Positions 15,838-25,249 are shown, counted from the stretch's first letter. The stretch is DNA of 35,476 nucleotides from an uncultured Butyrivibrio sp. (GCA_946536145.1 CAMNEA010000026.1:1-35476), one strand, 5' to 3'. The notes: generated by a model from the sequence alone, not told the origin. Numbers and translations: made by a program.

Positions 15838-15872
15838 AAATATAAAAAATGCGTAGCAGCATTATTTTGCCA
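15838..15872 (-). terminator. Possible weak terminator
   Basis: On the minus strand AATGC-tgctac-GCATT is followed by TTTTTATATTTATTT, just past the end of the acetyltransferase remnant. The stem is only 5 bp with a flanking A/T extension, so it is a weak candidate. Confidence 0.35.
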
Positions 15873-15882
15873 TTGCGCACTT

Positions 15883-16107
15883 TTATGATTTGGGTTTCTC
15901 CTTTCGTGTGTCGTACTTCTTTGCTATTTCTATGTACAACTCTGTTACTTTTAGCCTCTCATAGTTTCTGTCCACCCCAAGGTCTGTCACGTACAGCCAA
16001 TAACAGAAATCCGTAAGTCCAAACACCCCCACAATCAGTCCCTCATCATTACGTGCAATCAGGCTGATGGAAACATTTTTAACGATTACAATAGTGTTAT
16101 GAAACAC
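15883..16107 (-). pseudogene. Fragment of a GNAT-type acetyltransferase
   Basis: The 74-codon reading frame contains 'SLIARNDEGLIVGVFGLTDFCYWLYVTDLGVDRNY', the central strands of GNAT enzymes (substrate loop, then 'LYVTDLGVDRNYER' leading to the acetyl-CoA site). The following Q/R-x-x-G-x-G/A acetyl-CoA motif is lost: 'LKVTELYIEIAKK' stands in its place. The upstream sequence has an in-frame TAA and no N-terminal domain, and the GTG 'start' has no ribosome binding site. It is best read as a decayed remnant. Assignment is by motif only. Confidence 0.4.
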
Positions 16108-16178
16108 CGCAGGACAGGTTTCTGTTTACCTGCTGTGTACGGCGGAAAGCTCAGGGCTACTGTATGCGGTTGGTGAAT

Positions 16179-16967
16179 TCATCTGAGATATTTATCCACC
16201 AAATCACTAACGATCTTCGAATTCAAAACATCTTGTTCAGTCTCAAATGTAAGGATCAAACGTTCCCCGGGAATTATTCCGTTCATTTGATAGCCATTAA
16301 GCTTTTTCACCGCTTTAATGGCATATTCAGGTTTGTCCATCATTCCTTCGTGCTACCAATAAATCTCTCTTCGCTGTTTTCTCGAAAGGAACGTAAAGTC
16401 GGGATAAACCGTTCCGTATCCAACAAGCTTTAAGGGCTTTTCATACTTGTACAATATATTATTTCTGTAGAAGTAGTCTGCAAGGATTTTCTCCGATTTT
16501 GATCGTACACGTTCTCCTTTCTCCGTAAGAATTACCGGTGTTCCTTCCTTGAAAGCTTTCCCAACATATGGCTCTGAGTACCATTGTTCTTGCAATTGGC
16601 TAAATATTGGCTCAACCGGAATAATAAGCTTCTGTCTCTCAGGGTGCAGCGACGTAAATAGTTGTTCAATCTCATCATCGTTGTAATCCTTAAGGCACCT
16701 GGCAATATGCTTGGCTCTTGCCTCAGCAGTCTTAATCACTGCATCATTATATGTTTTCTGTGCCAGTTGACGAGGAAGCTGTACATTATCCCTTGGTATG
16801 TATTCACCATATCTGTCATCTATGCACTGATAGTATCTGGTAACTCCATGATCTACCGATATGCGAAGTCGTCCTTCAGGTGCCACAATATCTTTTTCTC
16901 TTGTATTAGCTATTATGCTTTGCAGGTGTTTTTGCTCCTGTAATAGCATTTCTCTTAATCCATACAA
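16179..16967 (-). pseudogene. Nuclease-like protein gene interrupted by an in-frame TAG
   Basis: The upstream frame (TTG start at 16967, GAGG 8 nt before it) runs 204 codons to TAG at 16353-16355. The same frame continues after the stop for 58 more codons to TGA at 16179 and reads as protein: 'HEGMMDKPEYAIKAVKKLNG' and then '...GIIPGERLILTFETEQ'. The full product would be about 262 residues. The region 'VRSKSEKILADYFYRNNI', 'VYPDFTFLSRKQRREIYW-(stop)-HEG' looks like a PD-(D/E)XK nuclease core with a Ser-Glu helix, a P-D-F/T strand and E-I-Y-W-E-H expected at the stop; a GAG-to-TAG change would remove the Glu. Family assignment is moderate; the broken frame is plain. Confidence 0.7.
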
Positions 16968-17164
16968 ATGCTTGTCCTCTTTTCTTATTTTATTTACTTT
17001 AATATGGCTATAAATAATGCTTTCTTTTATTGAAAATGTTTATTTAAATTGTTTTTACCTTATTCAAAAGATCATTCCTATTATTTATATTTTTGTAGCT
17101 TGGGTTTCTTGATTGATTCAAATAAGGCTTTATCAAGAGAAGGTCATATCTTATATCATCAGCA

Positions 17165-17541
17165 TATGACTCAATTAGAACGCTAAAGAATTGAGGTCAA
17201 CCAAATACTAACTTGGAATTGACTCATAATAAGTTATACTCGTTTTGAAGTCAACAAATTCTATCTAAAGAGTTGACCTAAGAACATAATTTGGGAAATG
17301 CGGTCATGAGAATTACCCAGAGCCATTGACTCACTCTTGGCATTACACGGTTTGAGGTCAACGCAATTCAATTCTGTAGTTGACTCAGATAGATCAATGC
17401 TGGATTTGCAGTCAAGCTCACGACAATCTTCGATTGACTCATTTAGACCAATACTTAATTTGCAGTCATGCTCACGACTATCGCTGATTGACTCATATAG
17501 AATAATGCTAGATTTGCAGTCAAGAAACTTAGAAACACAAG
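17165..17541. repeat. Seven-unit tandem array, period about 54 bp
   Basis: TTGACTCA-like boxes start at 17165, 17219, 17273, 17326, 17380, 17434 and 17488 (steps of 53-54 bp). Each unit also has an inverted partner TTTGCAGTCAA (or TTTGAGGTCAA/TTTTGAAGTCAA) about 28-30 bp further on. Units 5-7 are the most alike; similarity falls off to the left, where a further half unit (AGGTCAT near 17142) is seen. Between the boxes the sequence varies. No convincing gene covers it: the reading frames that exist simply follow the 54-bp (18-codon) period. 16968-17160 upstream is AT-rich and shows nothing. Confidence 0.85.
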
Positions 17542-17632
17542 CCAACAGAAGCGCCTAAATAGGATCTTCTAGTGTCTTCTATGCATTTTATAGAATCATA
17601 AAGTGAAATTTTTAATTCCTGAATAGGAATGA

Positions 17633-17669
17633 CTTAAATAGAAAACCGGAAGCCACACAGGCTTCCGGT
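17633..17669 (-). terminator. Terminator of rplM-rpsI
   Basis: ACCGGAAGCC / GGCTTCCGGT stem of 10 bp (17645-17654 and 17660-17669), loop 5 nt, followed on the minus strand by TTTTCTATTT. It lies 54 nt after the rpsI stop. Confidence 0.9.
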
Positions 17670-17722
17670 AAAAGATCTTTGAATAATTCCAAAGAAATAA
17701 TAATCTGCAATAGCAGATATTC

Positions 17723-18121
17723 TCATCTCTTTGAGAACTGTGGAGCACGACGAGCTTTCTTCAAGCCGTACTTCTTTCTCTCCTTCATACGAGGATCTCT
17801 TGTGAGGTATCCTGCCTTCTTGAGAACAGGTCTGTACTCGTCCCTATCAGCCTGAACGAGTGCTCTAGAGATACCGTGTCTGATAGCACCGGCCTGACCT
17901 GTTGTGCCGCCGCCTCTTACAGTTACAACAACATCGAACTTATCAGCTGTCTCTGTTGCTACAAGGGGCTGCTTAACGATAACCTTGAGTGTCTCAAGTC
18001 CGAAATACTCGTCGATAGGTCTCTTATTGATTGTTATATTTCCATTTCCGGATACAAGGTATACTCTGGCGATTGATTTCTTTCTTCTACCTGTTCCATA
18101 GTAATTAGCTGACTTTGCCAT
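17723..18121 (-). CDS. rpsI: 30S ribosomal protein S9
   Basis: 132 residues from ATG 18121 (AAAGGAG 8 nt upstream; the upstream ATG at 18139 is rejected). The sequence has the S9 start '[16 protein letters not shown]', 'IDEYFG', '[19 protein letters not shown]' and the basic C-terminal tail ending in 'RAPQFSKR', which reaches the ribosomal P-site. It follows rplM by 26 nt, the standard rplM-rpsI pair, and ends at a strong terminator. Regulation is presumably through the rplM leader. Confidence 0.98.
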   Translation of the reverse strand: MAKSANYYGTGRRKKSIARVYLVSGNGNITINKRPIDEYFGLETLKVIVKQPLVATETADKFDVVVTVRGGGTTGQAGAIRHGISRALVQADRDEYRPVLKKAGYLTRDPRMKERKKYGLKKARRAPQFSKR

Positions 18122-18147
18122 TTTTCGTTCTCCTTTCACTTACCCGA

Positions 18148-18576
18148 TCAAAATGTTAAAACTTCAGGCTTCTGAGCTGCGTGTGGATGCTCTGCTCCGG
18201 CATAAACATGGAGCTTGGTGTACATCTCTCTTCCAAGAGGTCCCTTGGGAAGCATTCCCTTTACAGCGTGCTCAATTACTCTCTCGGGCTTGTCCTGGAG
18301 CATCTGGCGGAGTGTGTACTCCTTGTGATGACCAACATACTCTGTGTGGTGCCAGTACATCTTCTGATCAAGCTTCTTACCTGATACCTTGATCTTCTCA
18401 GCGTTGATAACGATTACATAATCACCTGTATCGATGTTAGGTGTATAGATTGGCTTGTTCTTACCTCTGAGTACGTTTGCAACGTTTGAAGCAAGACGAC
18501 CAAGAGTCATATCTGTAGCATCAACTACATACCACTTCTTCTCAATTGTAGTTGCACTAGGCATATAAGTGTTCAT
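18148..18576 (-). CDS. rplM: 50S ribosomal protein L13
   Basis: 142 residues, normal length. Recognisable L13 segments: '[18 protein letters not shown]' near the start, '[18 protein letters not shown]', '[15 protein letters not shown]' and '[17 protein letters not shown]'. L13 binds 23S rRNA early in 50S assembly. ATG with GGAGG 7 nt upstream. First gene of the rplM-rpsI unit; the 160-nt leader contains a hairpin candidate for autoregulation. Confidence 0.98.
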   Translation of the reverse strand: MNTYMPSATTIEKKWYVVDATDMTLGRLASNVANVLRGKNKPIYTPNIDTGDYVIVINAEKIKVSGKKLDQKMYWHHTEYVGHHKEYTLRQMLQDKPERVIEHAVKGMLPKGPLGREMYTKLHVYAGAEHPHAAQKPEVLTF

Positions 18577-18589
18577 TGTGTTTCCTCCA

Positions 18590-18768
18590 TTACAAAATTT
18601 AACAATTGCTGAAATTGCAAGTTCTGCACGGACCCTTCACCTGATCCACACAGTATATATGAACATATTGAGGCTTACCGGGACTTCAATATGCCATTTA
18701 GCAAAATGATATGTGCGCACTATGTCACACAGTAAGATATTATATGACTATTATTGCCGATTTGTCAA
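18590..18768 (-). promoter_or_regulatory. Promoter and candidate L13 leader of rplM-rpsI
   Basis: Minus strand TTGACA (18763-18768) and TATAAT (18739-18744), 18 bp apart, are perfect boxes; the -35 lies in the last codons of truA. The leader of about 155 nt folds at least into CATATTGA-(14 nt)-TCAATATG and a CAATT/AATTG hairpin before the ribosome binding site. Firmicutes carry a known L13-binding leader RNA in this position; the match to that family was not tested. Confidence 0.65.
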
Positions 18769-19521
18769 CTGATTTTTATACTTATAACCGAGTAAAAAAA
18801 GTCCCTTAGCAGGTGCTGTGGGGCCTGCCTTCGACCTGTCTTTAGCTTCAAGCATCGCTGTGATGTCCTCAGGCACTCCTTTGCCCCGTCCTATCTGCAA
18901 AAGAGTCCCGACTATGATCCGAACCATGTTGTACAGAAATCCGTTGCCGGTCACGGTGATAATGACTTCATCGCCTTCCCGTCTGACTCCGATATCAGTT
19001 ATTGTACGGACGTGGCTGAGCGCCTGGGATTCTGTGTTGCAAAAACTTGTAAAATCATGCTCGCCTACCAGAAGATCTGCTGCCTGCTGCATAACTTTCA
19101 CATCCAGCGGCATGCTGTAGTGATAAGAGTAAAGCCTTTTTACCGGATTCTGACTCCTGGTATTGAGTACCCTGTATTCATAGGTCTTCTCACATTCACA
19201 GTGCCTTGGGTGAAAAGAGCTGTCTACTTCCCTTGACTCCACTACTCTTATATCCTCCGGCAGGATATGGTTAAGTGCAAAAGAGAACCGCTCTCCCGGA
19301 ATGGTGCTCTTTGTATCAAACACAGCTATATTTCCATAGGCATGAACTCCGGCATCTGTCCTGCTTGCGCCAATGACATGCACCTCTTCGCCTGTCAGAC
19401 CGAAAATCGCGCGATTTAGCATCTCTTCAATTGTATTGTGTGTACTCTTCTGAAAAGCCCATCCGCTGTAGCCTGTTCCGTCGTACGAAACCACCAGAAG
19501 AACTCTCTTCGTATCAGCCAT
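18751..19521 (-). CDS. truA: tRNA pseudouridine(38-40) synthase
   Basis: TruA makes pseudouridine at tRNA positions 38-40. 256 residues, normal. Key motifs: 'VSYDGTGYSGWAFQ' (about 10-23), the catalytic Asp in 'GASRTDAGVHAYGN' (Asp near 56), 'CEKTYEYRV' (about 112-120), 'HDFTSFC' (about 154-160) and 'GNGFLYNMVRIIVGTLLQIG' (about 193-212). GGGAG lies 7 nt before the ATG. It follows ecfT by 14 nt, so it belongs to the ecf operon, as in many Firmicutes. Confidence 0.97.
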   Translation of the reverse strand: MADTKRVLLVVSYDGTGYSGWAFQKSTHNTIEEMLNRAIFGLTGEEVHVIGASRTDAGVHAYGNIAVFDTKSTIPGERFSFALNHILPEDIRVVESREVDSSFHPRHCECEKTYEYRVLNTRSQNPVKRLYSYHYSMPLDVKVMQQAADLLVGEHDFTSFCNTESQALSHVRTITDIGVRREGDEVIITVTGNGFLYNMVRIIVGTLLQIGRGKGVPEDITAMLEAKDRSKAGPTAPAKGLFLLGYKYKNQLTNRQ

Positions 19522-19535
19522 ATCTCTTCTCCCGG

Positions 19536-20342
19536 TCAGCTAAACAGTATCCTGCCCAAAACAATGATAAGTGCCAGATATATCACAAGCACCAGATATG
19601 CAATCGCATCTTCCTTCTTATAAATAAGCGGCTTCATCTTGGTCCTGCCCTCTCCGCCGCGGTAGCACCTTGCCTCCATCGCCATCGCAAGATCATTGGC
19701 CCTTCTGAATGCCGAAATAAAAAGCGGAACCAGAATCGGCACAAGACTTCTTGCACGGTTTATAAGTGACCCGCTCTCAAAATCGGCACACCTTGCCATC
19801 TGAGCTTTCATGATCTTATCCGTCTCCTCCATGAGTATCGGAATAAATCTGAGCGCAATGGACATCATCATTGATATCTCATGTACCGGAACTCTTATCT
19901 TTTTGAGGGGTTTTAAGAGATCCTCAAGCCCATCTGTGAGATTGTTCGGGGTCGTGGTAAGAGTCATAAGAGAAGAACCTGTAATCAGAAATACAAGCCT
20001 TACTCCCATCATCAGCGCAAGCTTTATTCCCTCTTTTGTTATCTTTATCTTCCAGAAGCTTAAAAGCGCCTCGCCCGGTGTCAAAAACAGATTAAAGACC
20101 ATCGTTATGAGAAGGAGAAAGAAAATCGCTTTCATACCCCTGAAAATAAATTTGGGAGGCACCGTTGAGAGCTTTATGCACAAGCATAAAAATAGTCCCG
20201 CAACCAGATACCCTATGAAGTTTTTAACCAGAAAGAGGGATATTATAAAGACGAAGGTCGCCACTATCTTGACCCTTGGGTCCAGTCTGTGGATCACGGA
20301 ATCCGCCCTGTAATATTGCCCTAATGTAATATCTCTTAGCAT
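19536..20342 (-). CDS. ecfT: ECF transporter transmembrane subunit
   Basis: EcfT is the shared membrane scaffold that couples the two ATPases to exchangeable S components for vitamin or metal uptake. 268 residues with about five membrane segments (about 25-60, 65-80, 95-125 and the C-terminal pair near 240-266). The coupling helices carry 'MSIALRFIPILMEETDKIMKAQMARC' and 'AFRRANDLAMAMEARCYRGG', which hold the family's Ala-Arg-Gly-like motifs (here A-R-C). Start ATG overlaps the ecfA2 stop by 7 nt. No S component is encoded in the window. Confidence 0.95.
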   Translation of the reverse strand: MLRDITLGQYYRADSVIHRLDPRVKIVATFVFIISLFLVKNFIGYLVAGLFLCLCIKLSTVPPKFIFRGMKAIFFLLLITMVFNLFLTPGEALLSFWKIKITKEGIKLALMMGVRLVFLITGSSLMTLTTTPNNLTDGLEDLLKPLKKIRVPVHEISMMMSIALRFIPILMEETDKIMKAQMARCADFESGSLINRARSLVPILVPLFISAFRRANDLAMAMEARCYRGGEGRTKMKPLIYKKEDAIAYLVLVIYLALIIVLGRILFS

Positions 20343-21187
20343 TTCGACAGTGCCTTTAGTATTTCTTCTTTTGCTTCCTGAAGTGTTGTAACAGATGTAT
20401 CCACATCAAATCCCGCCGTAGCAAGATCCTGCATACAATACGTCACCTGCGGCGCAGCAAGCCCTATTTCTTCAAGTTCCTTATAATGTGAAAAGACTTC
20501 CTTGGGCGGGGCGTCAAATGCTACCCTTCCCTTATTCATCACAATGATCCTGTCAACATAGTCCGCCACATCTTCCATACTGTGGCTGACCAGAATAACG
20601 GTTATCTTCATCTCTTTGTGAAGTGATGAGATAAGACCAAGGATATCCTCCCTACCCTTGGGATCAAGTCCCGCCGTGGGCTCATCAAGTATTAATACCC
20701 TTGGCTTCATTGCAAGGACTCCGGCTATTGCCACCCTTCTCTTCTGACCTCCCGAAAGATCAAATGGTGACTGATAAAAATAATTAGGATCAAATCCAAC
20801 CTGTGATAAGGCTTCAAAAGCCCTAAGCTCAACTTCCTTCTGAGGAAGTCCCAGGTTCCTGGGGCCAAAGCATACATCCTTAAAGCAGTCAGATTCAAAG
20901 AGCTGATGTTCGGGGTACTGAAAAACCAGCCCGACATTGGCCCTAAGAGTTTTTTTATTGAAGCCCTGCTCGCCAATATCTTTTCCATCAAAAAAGATAT
21001 GACCACTGGTTGGCTCAATAAGACCATTCATGTGCTGGATGAGCGTTGACTTGCCGGACCCGGTGTGCCCGATGAGACCTATGAACTCGCCGTCCTGTAT
21101 ATCGATGTTTACATCGATAAGCGCAGGATGCGCCATGGCTGTGTCTTCATCATATATGTGATTAACATGACTTAAAACAATAGACAT
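20336..21187 (-). CDS. ecfA2: ECF transporter ATPase A2
   Basis: 283-residue ABC ATPase. Walker A GHTGSGKST (about 36-44), Q-loop 'FQYPEHQLFE', signature LSGGQKRR (about 143-150), Walker B VLILDEPTAGLDP, switch His in 'VILVSHSMEDV'. The C-terminal region (about 225-280, 'KEVFSHYKELEEIGLAAPQVT') is the EcfA extension that contacts EcfT. Start abuts the ecfA1 stop (TAGATG). Forms the heterodimer EcfA1-EcfA2. Confidence 0.96.
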   Translation of the reverse strand: MSIVLSHVNHIYDEDTAMAHPALIDVNIDIQDGEFIGLIGHTGSGKSTLIQHMNGLIEPTSGHIFFDGKDIGEQGFNKKTLRANVGLVFQYPEHQLFESDCFKDVCFGPRNLGLPQKEVELRAFEALSQVGFDPNYFYQSPFDLSGGQKRRVAIAGVLAMKPRVLILDEPTAGLDPKGREDILGLISSLHKEMKITVILVSHSMEDVADYVDRIIVMNKGRVAFDAPPKEVFSHYKELEEIGLAAPQVTYCMQDLATAGFDVDTSVTTLQEAKEEILKALSKC

Positions 21188-22057
21188 CTATTTTTTCCTG
21201 CTGTTTCTGATGCCGACAAGAGCATCCACTAGTTCTTTTCGCGTAAGAATAGGATTGGGAAGCGGTACACCGCTCTTTCTGAGTTCATGAGCAAGAAGTG
21301 TAACCTGCGGCACACCAAGCTTAAGCTCCTTTAGCTTCTCGACCTGGGAAAAGACCTCTCGGGGAGTTCCTTCCATTACAACCTTTCCCTTGTCCATTAC
21401 AAAGACCCTGTCTGCATCCACAACCTCTTCCATATAATGCGTTATAAGGATAACAGTTATGTTCTCCACCTGATTGAGAGCTCTTGCAGCTCTTATCACC
21501 TCTCGCCTTCCGGTAGGGTCAAGCATGGCGGTCGGTTCATCCATAATGATGCACTTGGGATGCATGGCGATGACACCGGCAATAGATACTCTCTGCTTCT
21601 GTCCTCCGGAGAGATGATTGGGCGACGATTTCCTGAACTTGTCCATCCTCACTGCCTTTAGCGATTCATCAACTCTCTCCCAGATCTCATCAGTGGGAAC
21701 GCCCATGTTCTCAGGTCCGAATCCCACATCCTCCTCGACGATCTGCCCTATTATCTGATTGTCGGGATTCTGGAATATCATCCCGGCTTCCTGCCTTACG
21801 TCCCACAGATGCTCACCATCTTCGGTACGCATTCCATCAACATATACCTCGCCCTCAGTTGGGTAAAGAAGTGCATTGAAATGTTTGGCCAGTGTAGATT
21901 TTCCTGAGCCATTATGCCCAAGTATTGCAATAAACTGACCGGGGCTGACGCTCATATCGACCTCGTCGACAGCTCTTGTAATGCCCTCGACATTGCCTTC
22001 CTCATCACGCCTGATATATTCAAATACAAGTTTGTCCGTGCGGATCATTTCTTTCAT
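21188..22057 (-). CDS. ecfA1: ECF transporter ATPase A1
   Basis: 289-residue ABC ATPase. Walker A GHNGSGKST (about 46-54), Q-loop 'FQNPDNQIIGQIVEEDVGFGPENMG' region (about 94-118), signature LSGGQKQR (about 149), Walker B CIIMDEPTAMLDP and switch His 'VILITHYMEEV'. The C-terminal EcfA part 'PREVFSQVEKLKELKLGVPQVT' matches that of EcfA2. GGAG lies 10 nt before the ATG. First gene of ecfA1-ecfA2-ecfT-truA. In related genomes this cluster usually follows rplQ closely; here about 10 kb intervene. Confidence 0.96.
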   Translation of the reverse strand: MKEMIRTDKLVFEYIRRDEEGNVEGITRAVDEVDMSVSPGQFIAILGHNGSGKSTLAKHFNALLYPTEGEVYVDGMRTEDGEHLWDVRQEAGMIFQNPDNQIIGQIVEEDVGFGPENMGVPTDEIWERVDESLKAVRMDKFRKSSPNHLSGGQKQRVSIAGVIAMHPKCIIMDEPTAMLDPTGRREVIRAARALNQVENITVILITHYMEEVVDADRVFVMDKGKVVMEGTPREVFSQVEKLKELKLGVPQVTLLAHELRKSGVPLPNPILTRKELVDALVGIRNSRKK

Positions 22058-22160
22058 TAAATCTATTCTCCAAAGCGTACCGAAAAATTAACGCTCAAAA
22101 TGCTCATTTCCCTTGGCACCAGCTAATTTTACTAAAAACGCTCGTCAAATACAAGTAAGC

Positions 22161-22186
22161 AAAAAAGGAGAGCAAAAAACTCTCCT
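22161..22186 (-). terminator. Terminator after the GH3 gene
   Basis: AGGAGAG / CTCTCCT 7-bp stem (22166-22172, 22180-22186) with a 7-nt loop, followed on the minus strand by TTTTTT. It separates the GH3 gene from ecfA1. Confidence 0.85.
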
Positions 22187-22243
22187 CTTTCGCTGACCAT
22201 GTTATCTATCCTGATTGCCCTTAAGGGGCAGGATCAGCACTCA

Positions 22244-24112
22244 TTAGTTTGCCGCATTCTTTTTCTTCTTTATGATCATAAGTACTGCGATCATTACCAC
22301 TGCAGCTGCAACAATATCTCCTGTGATCAGTGCTTTCTGCCATCCCGACAGCTTGTAGGAAACTGTCGATCCGGGCACGATCCCCTGCATCGCATTTGAA
22401 TTAACTACCATGTAAAGTGTATTATGAACTGCTCTTCTTATCGCTGCTACTCCTGTAGAAGATGCAGTATCTGAAAGGCTTCCATCTGCAAAGGTGTTCA
22501 GCATCAGATCATTGCCTGCACGGATTCCGGAATCGGGATCCATATATGCCGAACCGCCAAAGTAGTCGGACTCTACAGCGCCCCTGAATCCCCACTCATT
22601 TCTAAGTATCTGGGTCTGAAGGCCGTACTGTGCCCCTGACCAGACAGTTCCAATCCTGTTATAGGCACTCATCATTGCTGTTGTTGCCTGGATCTCTTTG
22701 GTCTGAAGGACGTTGTTTTCATCATAAAAAGATATATTTGCCTTTGCCTCTTTTACGGTGATCTCAAAGGGTCTTAAATAGATTTCCCTCAGCGCCTGTT
22801 CGTTGAGCCAGGTTGCGATACCGTTTCTGCCGTTTTCTTTATCATTTACAGCAAAGTGCTTGAGATAAGTATATACTCCGTAGCTCATTGCTCCGCTTAC
22901 TTCGGATGCGGCAATCTTACCTGCAAGAAGACCGTCCTCTGAGTAGTACTCATAGTTTCTTCCGGCAAAAGCGTTTCTGTGTGTGTTCATGGCAGGAGCA
23001 TACCAGCCGTTAAAGCCGTTATAAATCCCCTGTTCACCTACAAGCTCACCCATCTGCCTTGCGATATCAACGTTCCAGGTCGCAGCAAGCATCTCCTCTG
23101 CAGGGAAACCTATGCATATAGCGTCAGCACCATTTGCAGAAACCCAGGTTGACCATCCCATCGGACCGTCATAATCAAGTGTGGCAGGCTTGCCGATTGA
23201 AATGATCTCTGCCGTGTTAAATCCTGCATTTGAAAGCATACCCGTCACTTCATCCACAGTAAGCTGGTCAAGAAGATCTTCCCACTTTGGATCATCGTAA
23301 GCAAGGCCGCGAAGATTTATGAGTGAAAGTCCGTTCGATGCTCCTGTCACCGGCATAGCAGGCTCATATACGAGACTTCCATTTACGTTGCCTGTTTTTT
23401 CATTGGTGTTTTCATCGAATACAGATTCAAGAGCTTCCTTGATATGGTCTTCAGCCTCAATATCCAAAGCACCGGGAGCTGTAGGGAAAGTAGCTGCAAA
23501 ATCACTTCTGCTAAAGTTGAGCGGCTTTCCTTCGGTAAATGCGTCGACAAATTCTGCTGAGACCTCATCAAACTGATTTGTAGCTGCAACCATATCTGAT
23601 TCTCTCTTATTCGCTTCATCAAATACTTTCTCAGATAACTCGTTTGAATAATAATGCTCTGAATCAGTCGCATCTGTTGTCGCCCAGCTATGAGCATTGT
23701 CACTTAAGTAAAAACCATATGTTCCCTTATCAAGTACATAGCAACCATGATTTTTGTAATCGTAAGAAGCCAGCTCATCAGCGTCAAAAGATATTGTAAG
23801 TGTCTGTGTGGCCCCCGGATCAAGCACATCTGTCTTAGCAAAGCCTGCGAGAACCACTTTGCTCTTTTCAGTACCGCCGACTGTGTAAGGAGTCTCAGCA
23901 TAGATCTCAACTACATCTTTACCGGAAACATCTCCGGTATTTGTTACATCTACATCGAATGTATATGTGTTTCCTGAAAAAGATGCCCTTGAAAACTTCT
24001 TTTCAAAAGTTGTGTATGATAATCCATACCCAAACGGATAAACTACAGTACTGTCGTAATCAAATCCAGCATAGTTGCCGTTCATTGCCTCCGCTGCAGC
24101 TGTCTCATAATA
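22244..24112 (-). pseudogene. Family-3 glycoside hydrolase, 3' part after an in-frame stop
   Basis: This frame continues that of 24113-25249 after a TGA and starts 'YYETAAAEAMNGNYAGF'. It holds the end of the GH3 C-type domain ('YPFGYGLSYTTFEKKF'), a fibronectin-III-like domain ('NTYTFDVDVTNTGDVSGKDVVEIY'), a linker, the GH3 N-type barrel (from about residue 643 of the full frame, 'INLRGLAYDDPKWEDLLDQLT', to 'MSAYNRIGTVWSG') with the catalytic nucleophile Asp in 'GAVESDYFGG' (about 895), and a C-terminal membrane helix with a Lys-rich tail. Translation could restart at ATG 24085, but its GGAGG is only 2 nt away. Without restart or readthrough, the catalytic barrel is not made. A terminator follows. 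Confidence 0.85.
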
Positions 24113-25249
24113 TCAGTAGCCCACATAGATGCCTTCCTCATACTCGTTAAAGCACCCTGATTCATATCCGCCTATCGAGCCGTCAACATTTGAATAATAG
24201 GTATCCTCAAAGTTCACATAAGAAGGATCCTTTGTAAGGTCATAAACAAATGTATCAACAGTGCGTCCTGAAGGATTAACAGTGCCATCTATGACCTTTG
24301 CTACTGCATTGGCACCCTGATCCCCGATGCATCCAACCCATATTGCAGCATCAATACCATAGTCAGCATCATTTAAGAATCCAAGTTCAAGAGCGTTAGC
24401 GGTGTTCAAAACAACAACTATCTTTTTTACAACTCCAGCATCCTTCTGAGCTTTCACATACCTGAGCATGTCGATTTCTCTGCTGTCGAGTTCAAGATAG
24501 GTCTTATTTTTATCTTCATCTGCCGTGGCGTGCCCGCTCATATCAGTGGGAAGGTCACATCCCTCTCCGCCAACACGTCCGATTACAACTATAGCGGCAT
24601 CGCCATACTTTTTGAAGCTGTCCTTAAGTGAATCCGGATAATCGCTGTTTGGAACCTCTGCGATGATATCTCCGGTGAAAAGAGCTGTTCCCATGGAAGA
24701 TATAAAGCCTCTTCCTGTGTACTCAACATCCATCTCACCCATTCCTGTCATCATCTTTGTCCTTATAACCTCAGTTGAGATCTTGTGCTGTGCATAGAAG
24801 TTGTACAGATCGGTATTGAGCTTAAAGCCCTCATTTTCAAATGCTGTTTTATAGTCTACAGGTGAGCTCTCTGTTGCAGCACTACCGGCACCTGTATATA
24901 TCGGGTCTACCGATGTACGCCCAAACAGCGAGACATTCTTTTCACTGTCAGACAGAGGAAGTGCTTTGTTCTCATTCTTTAAAAGAACTATTCCCTCAGC
25001 CTCAACTCTCTCAGCCAGTTCTATTCCCGCTGCAGTCAGACTGTCTGCATCTGCATGAGCCGGCTTATAATACTCAGGATCGAGATTTGCGGCTTCAGGG
25101 TTCTTCTTAACAACCGCATCTCCTTTCCCAAAATACATGTTCATTACCGTATAAAGCGGTCCGGTAAGAACACAGGTTACAACAACTGCCAGAATCGATA
25201 CTATGGCAGCTATCACTGCCCAGATTCGGGTACTCTTTTTACTTTCCAT
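24113..25249 (-). pseudogene. Family-3 glycoside hydrolase, 5' part ending at a premature TGA
   Basis: Start ATG with AAAGGAGG at 5 nt. 378 residues: an N-terminal membrane helix (about 9-31), then the GH3 C-type domain placed first: 'EGIVLLKNENKALPL' (about 85-99), 'VSLFGRTSVDPIYTGAGSAA', 'AAIVVIGRVGGEGCDLPTDM' and 'SGRTVDTFVYDLTKDPSY'. The frame stops in 'EGIYVGY-TGA-YYET'. GH3 proteins normally read E-G-I-Y-V-G-Y-R-Y-Y-(D/E)-T here, so an Arg codon CGA has become TGA by one C-to-T change. C-before-N domain order is known for GH3 beta-glucosidases of rumen Lachnospiraceae/Ruminococcaceae. Divergent from a LytTR regulator gene. Confidence 0.88.

Noticed and set aside
17165..17541. CRISPR array
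   Set aside because: Only 8-11-bp boxes are conserved, not full direct repeats of 24-40 bp, and no cas genes are near.
17261..17558. Open frames on both strands through the 54-bp array, with 18-residue repeats
   Set aside because: The repeats appear only because 54 is a multiple of three; no ribosome binding site, no recognisable protein, and the conserved parts are inverted DNA boxes.
24113..24115. Selenocysteine or other recoding of the GH3 TGA
   Set aside because: Homologues have Arg at this place, no hairpin was evident next to it, and TGA is an ordinary stop in several genes here.
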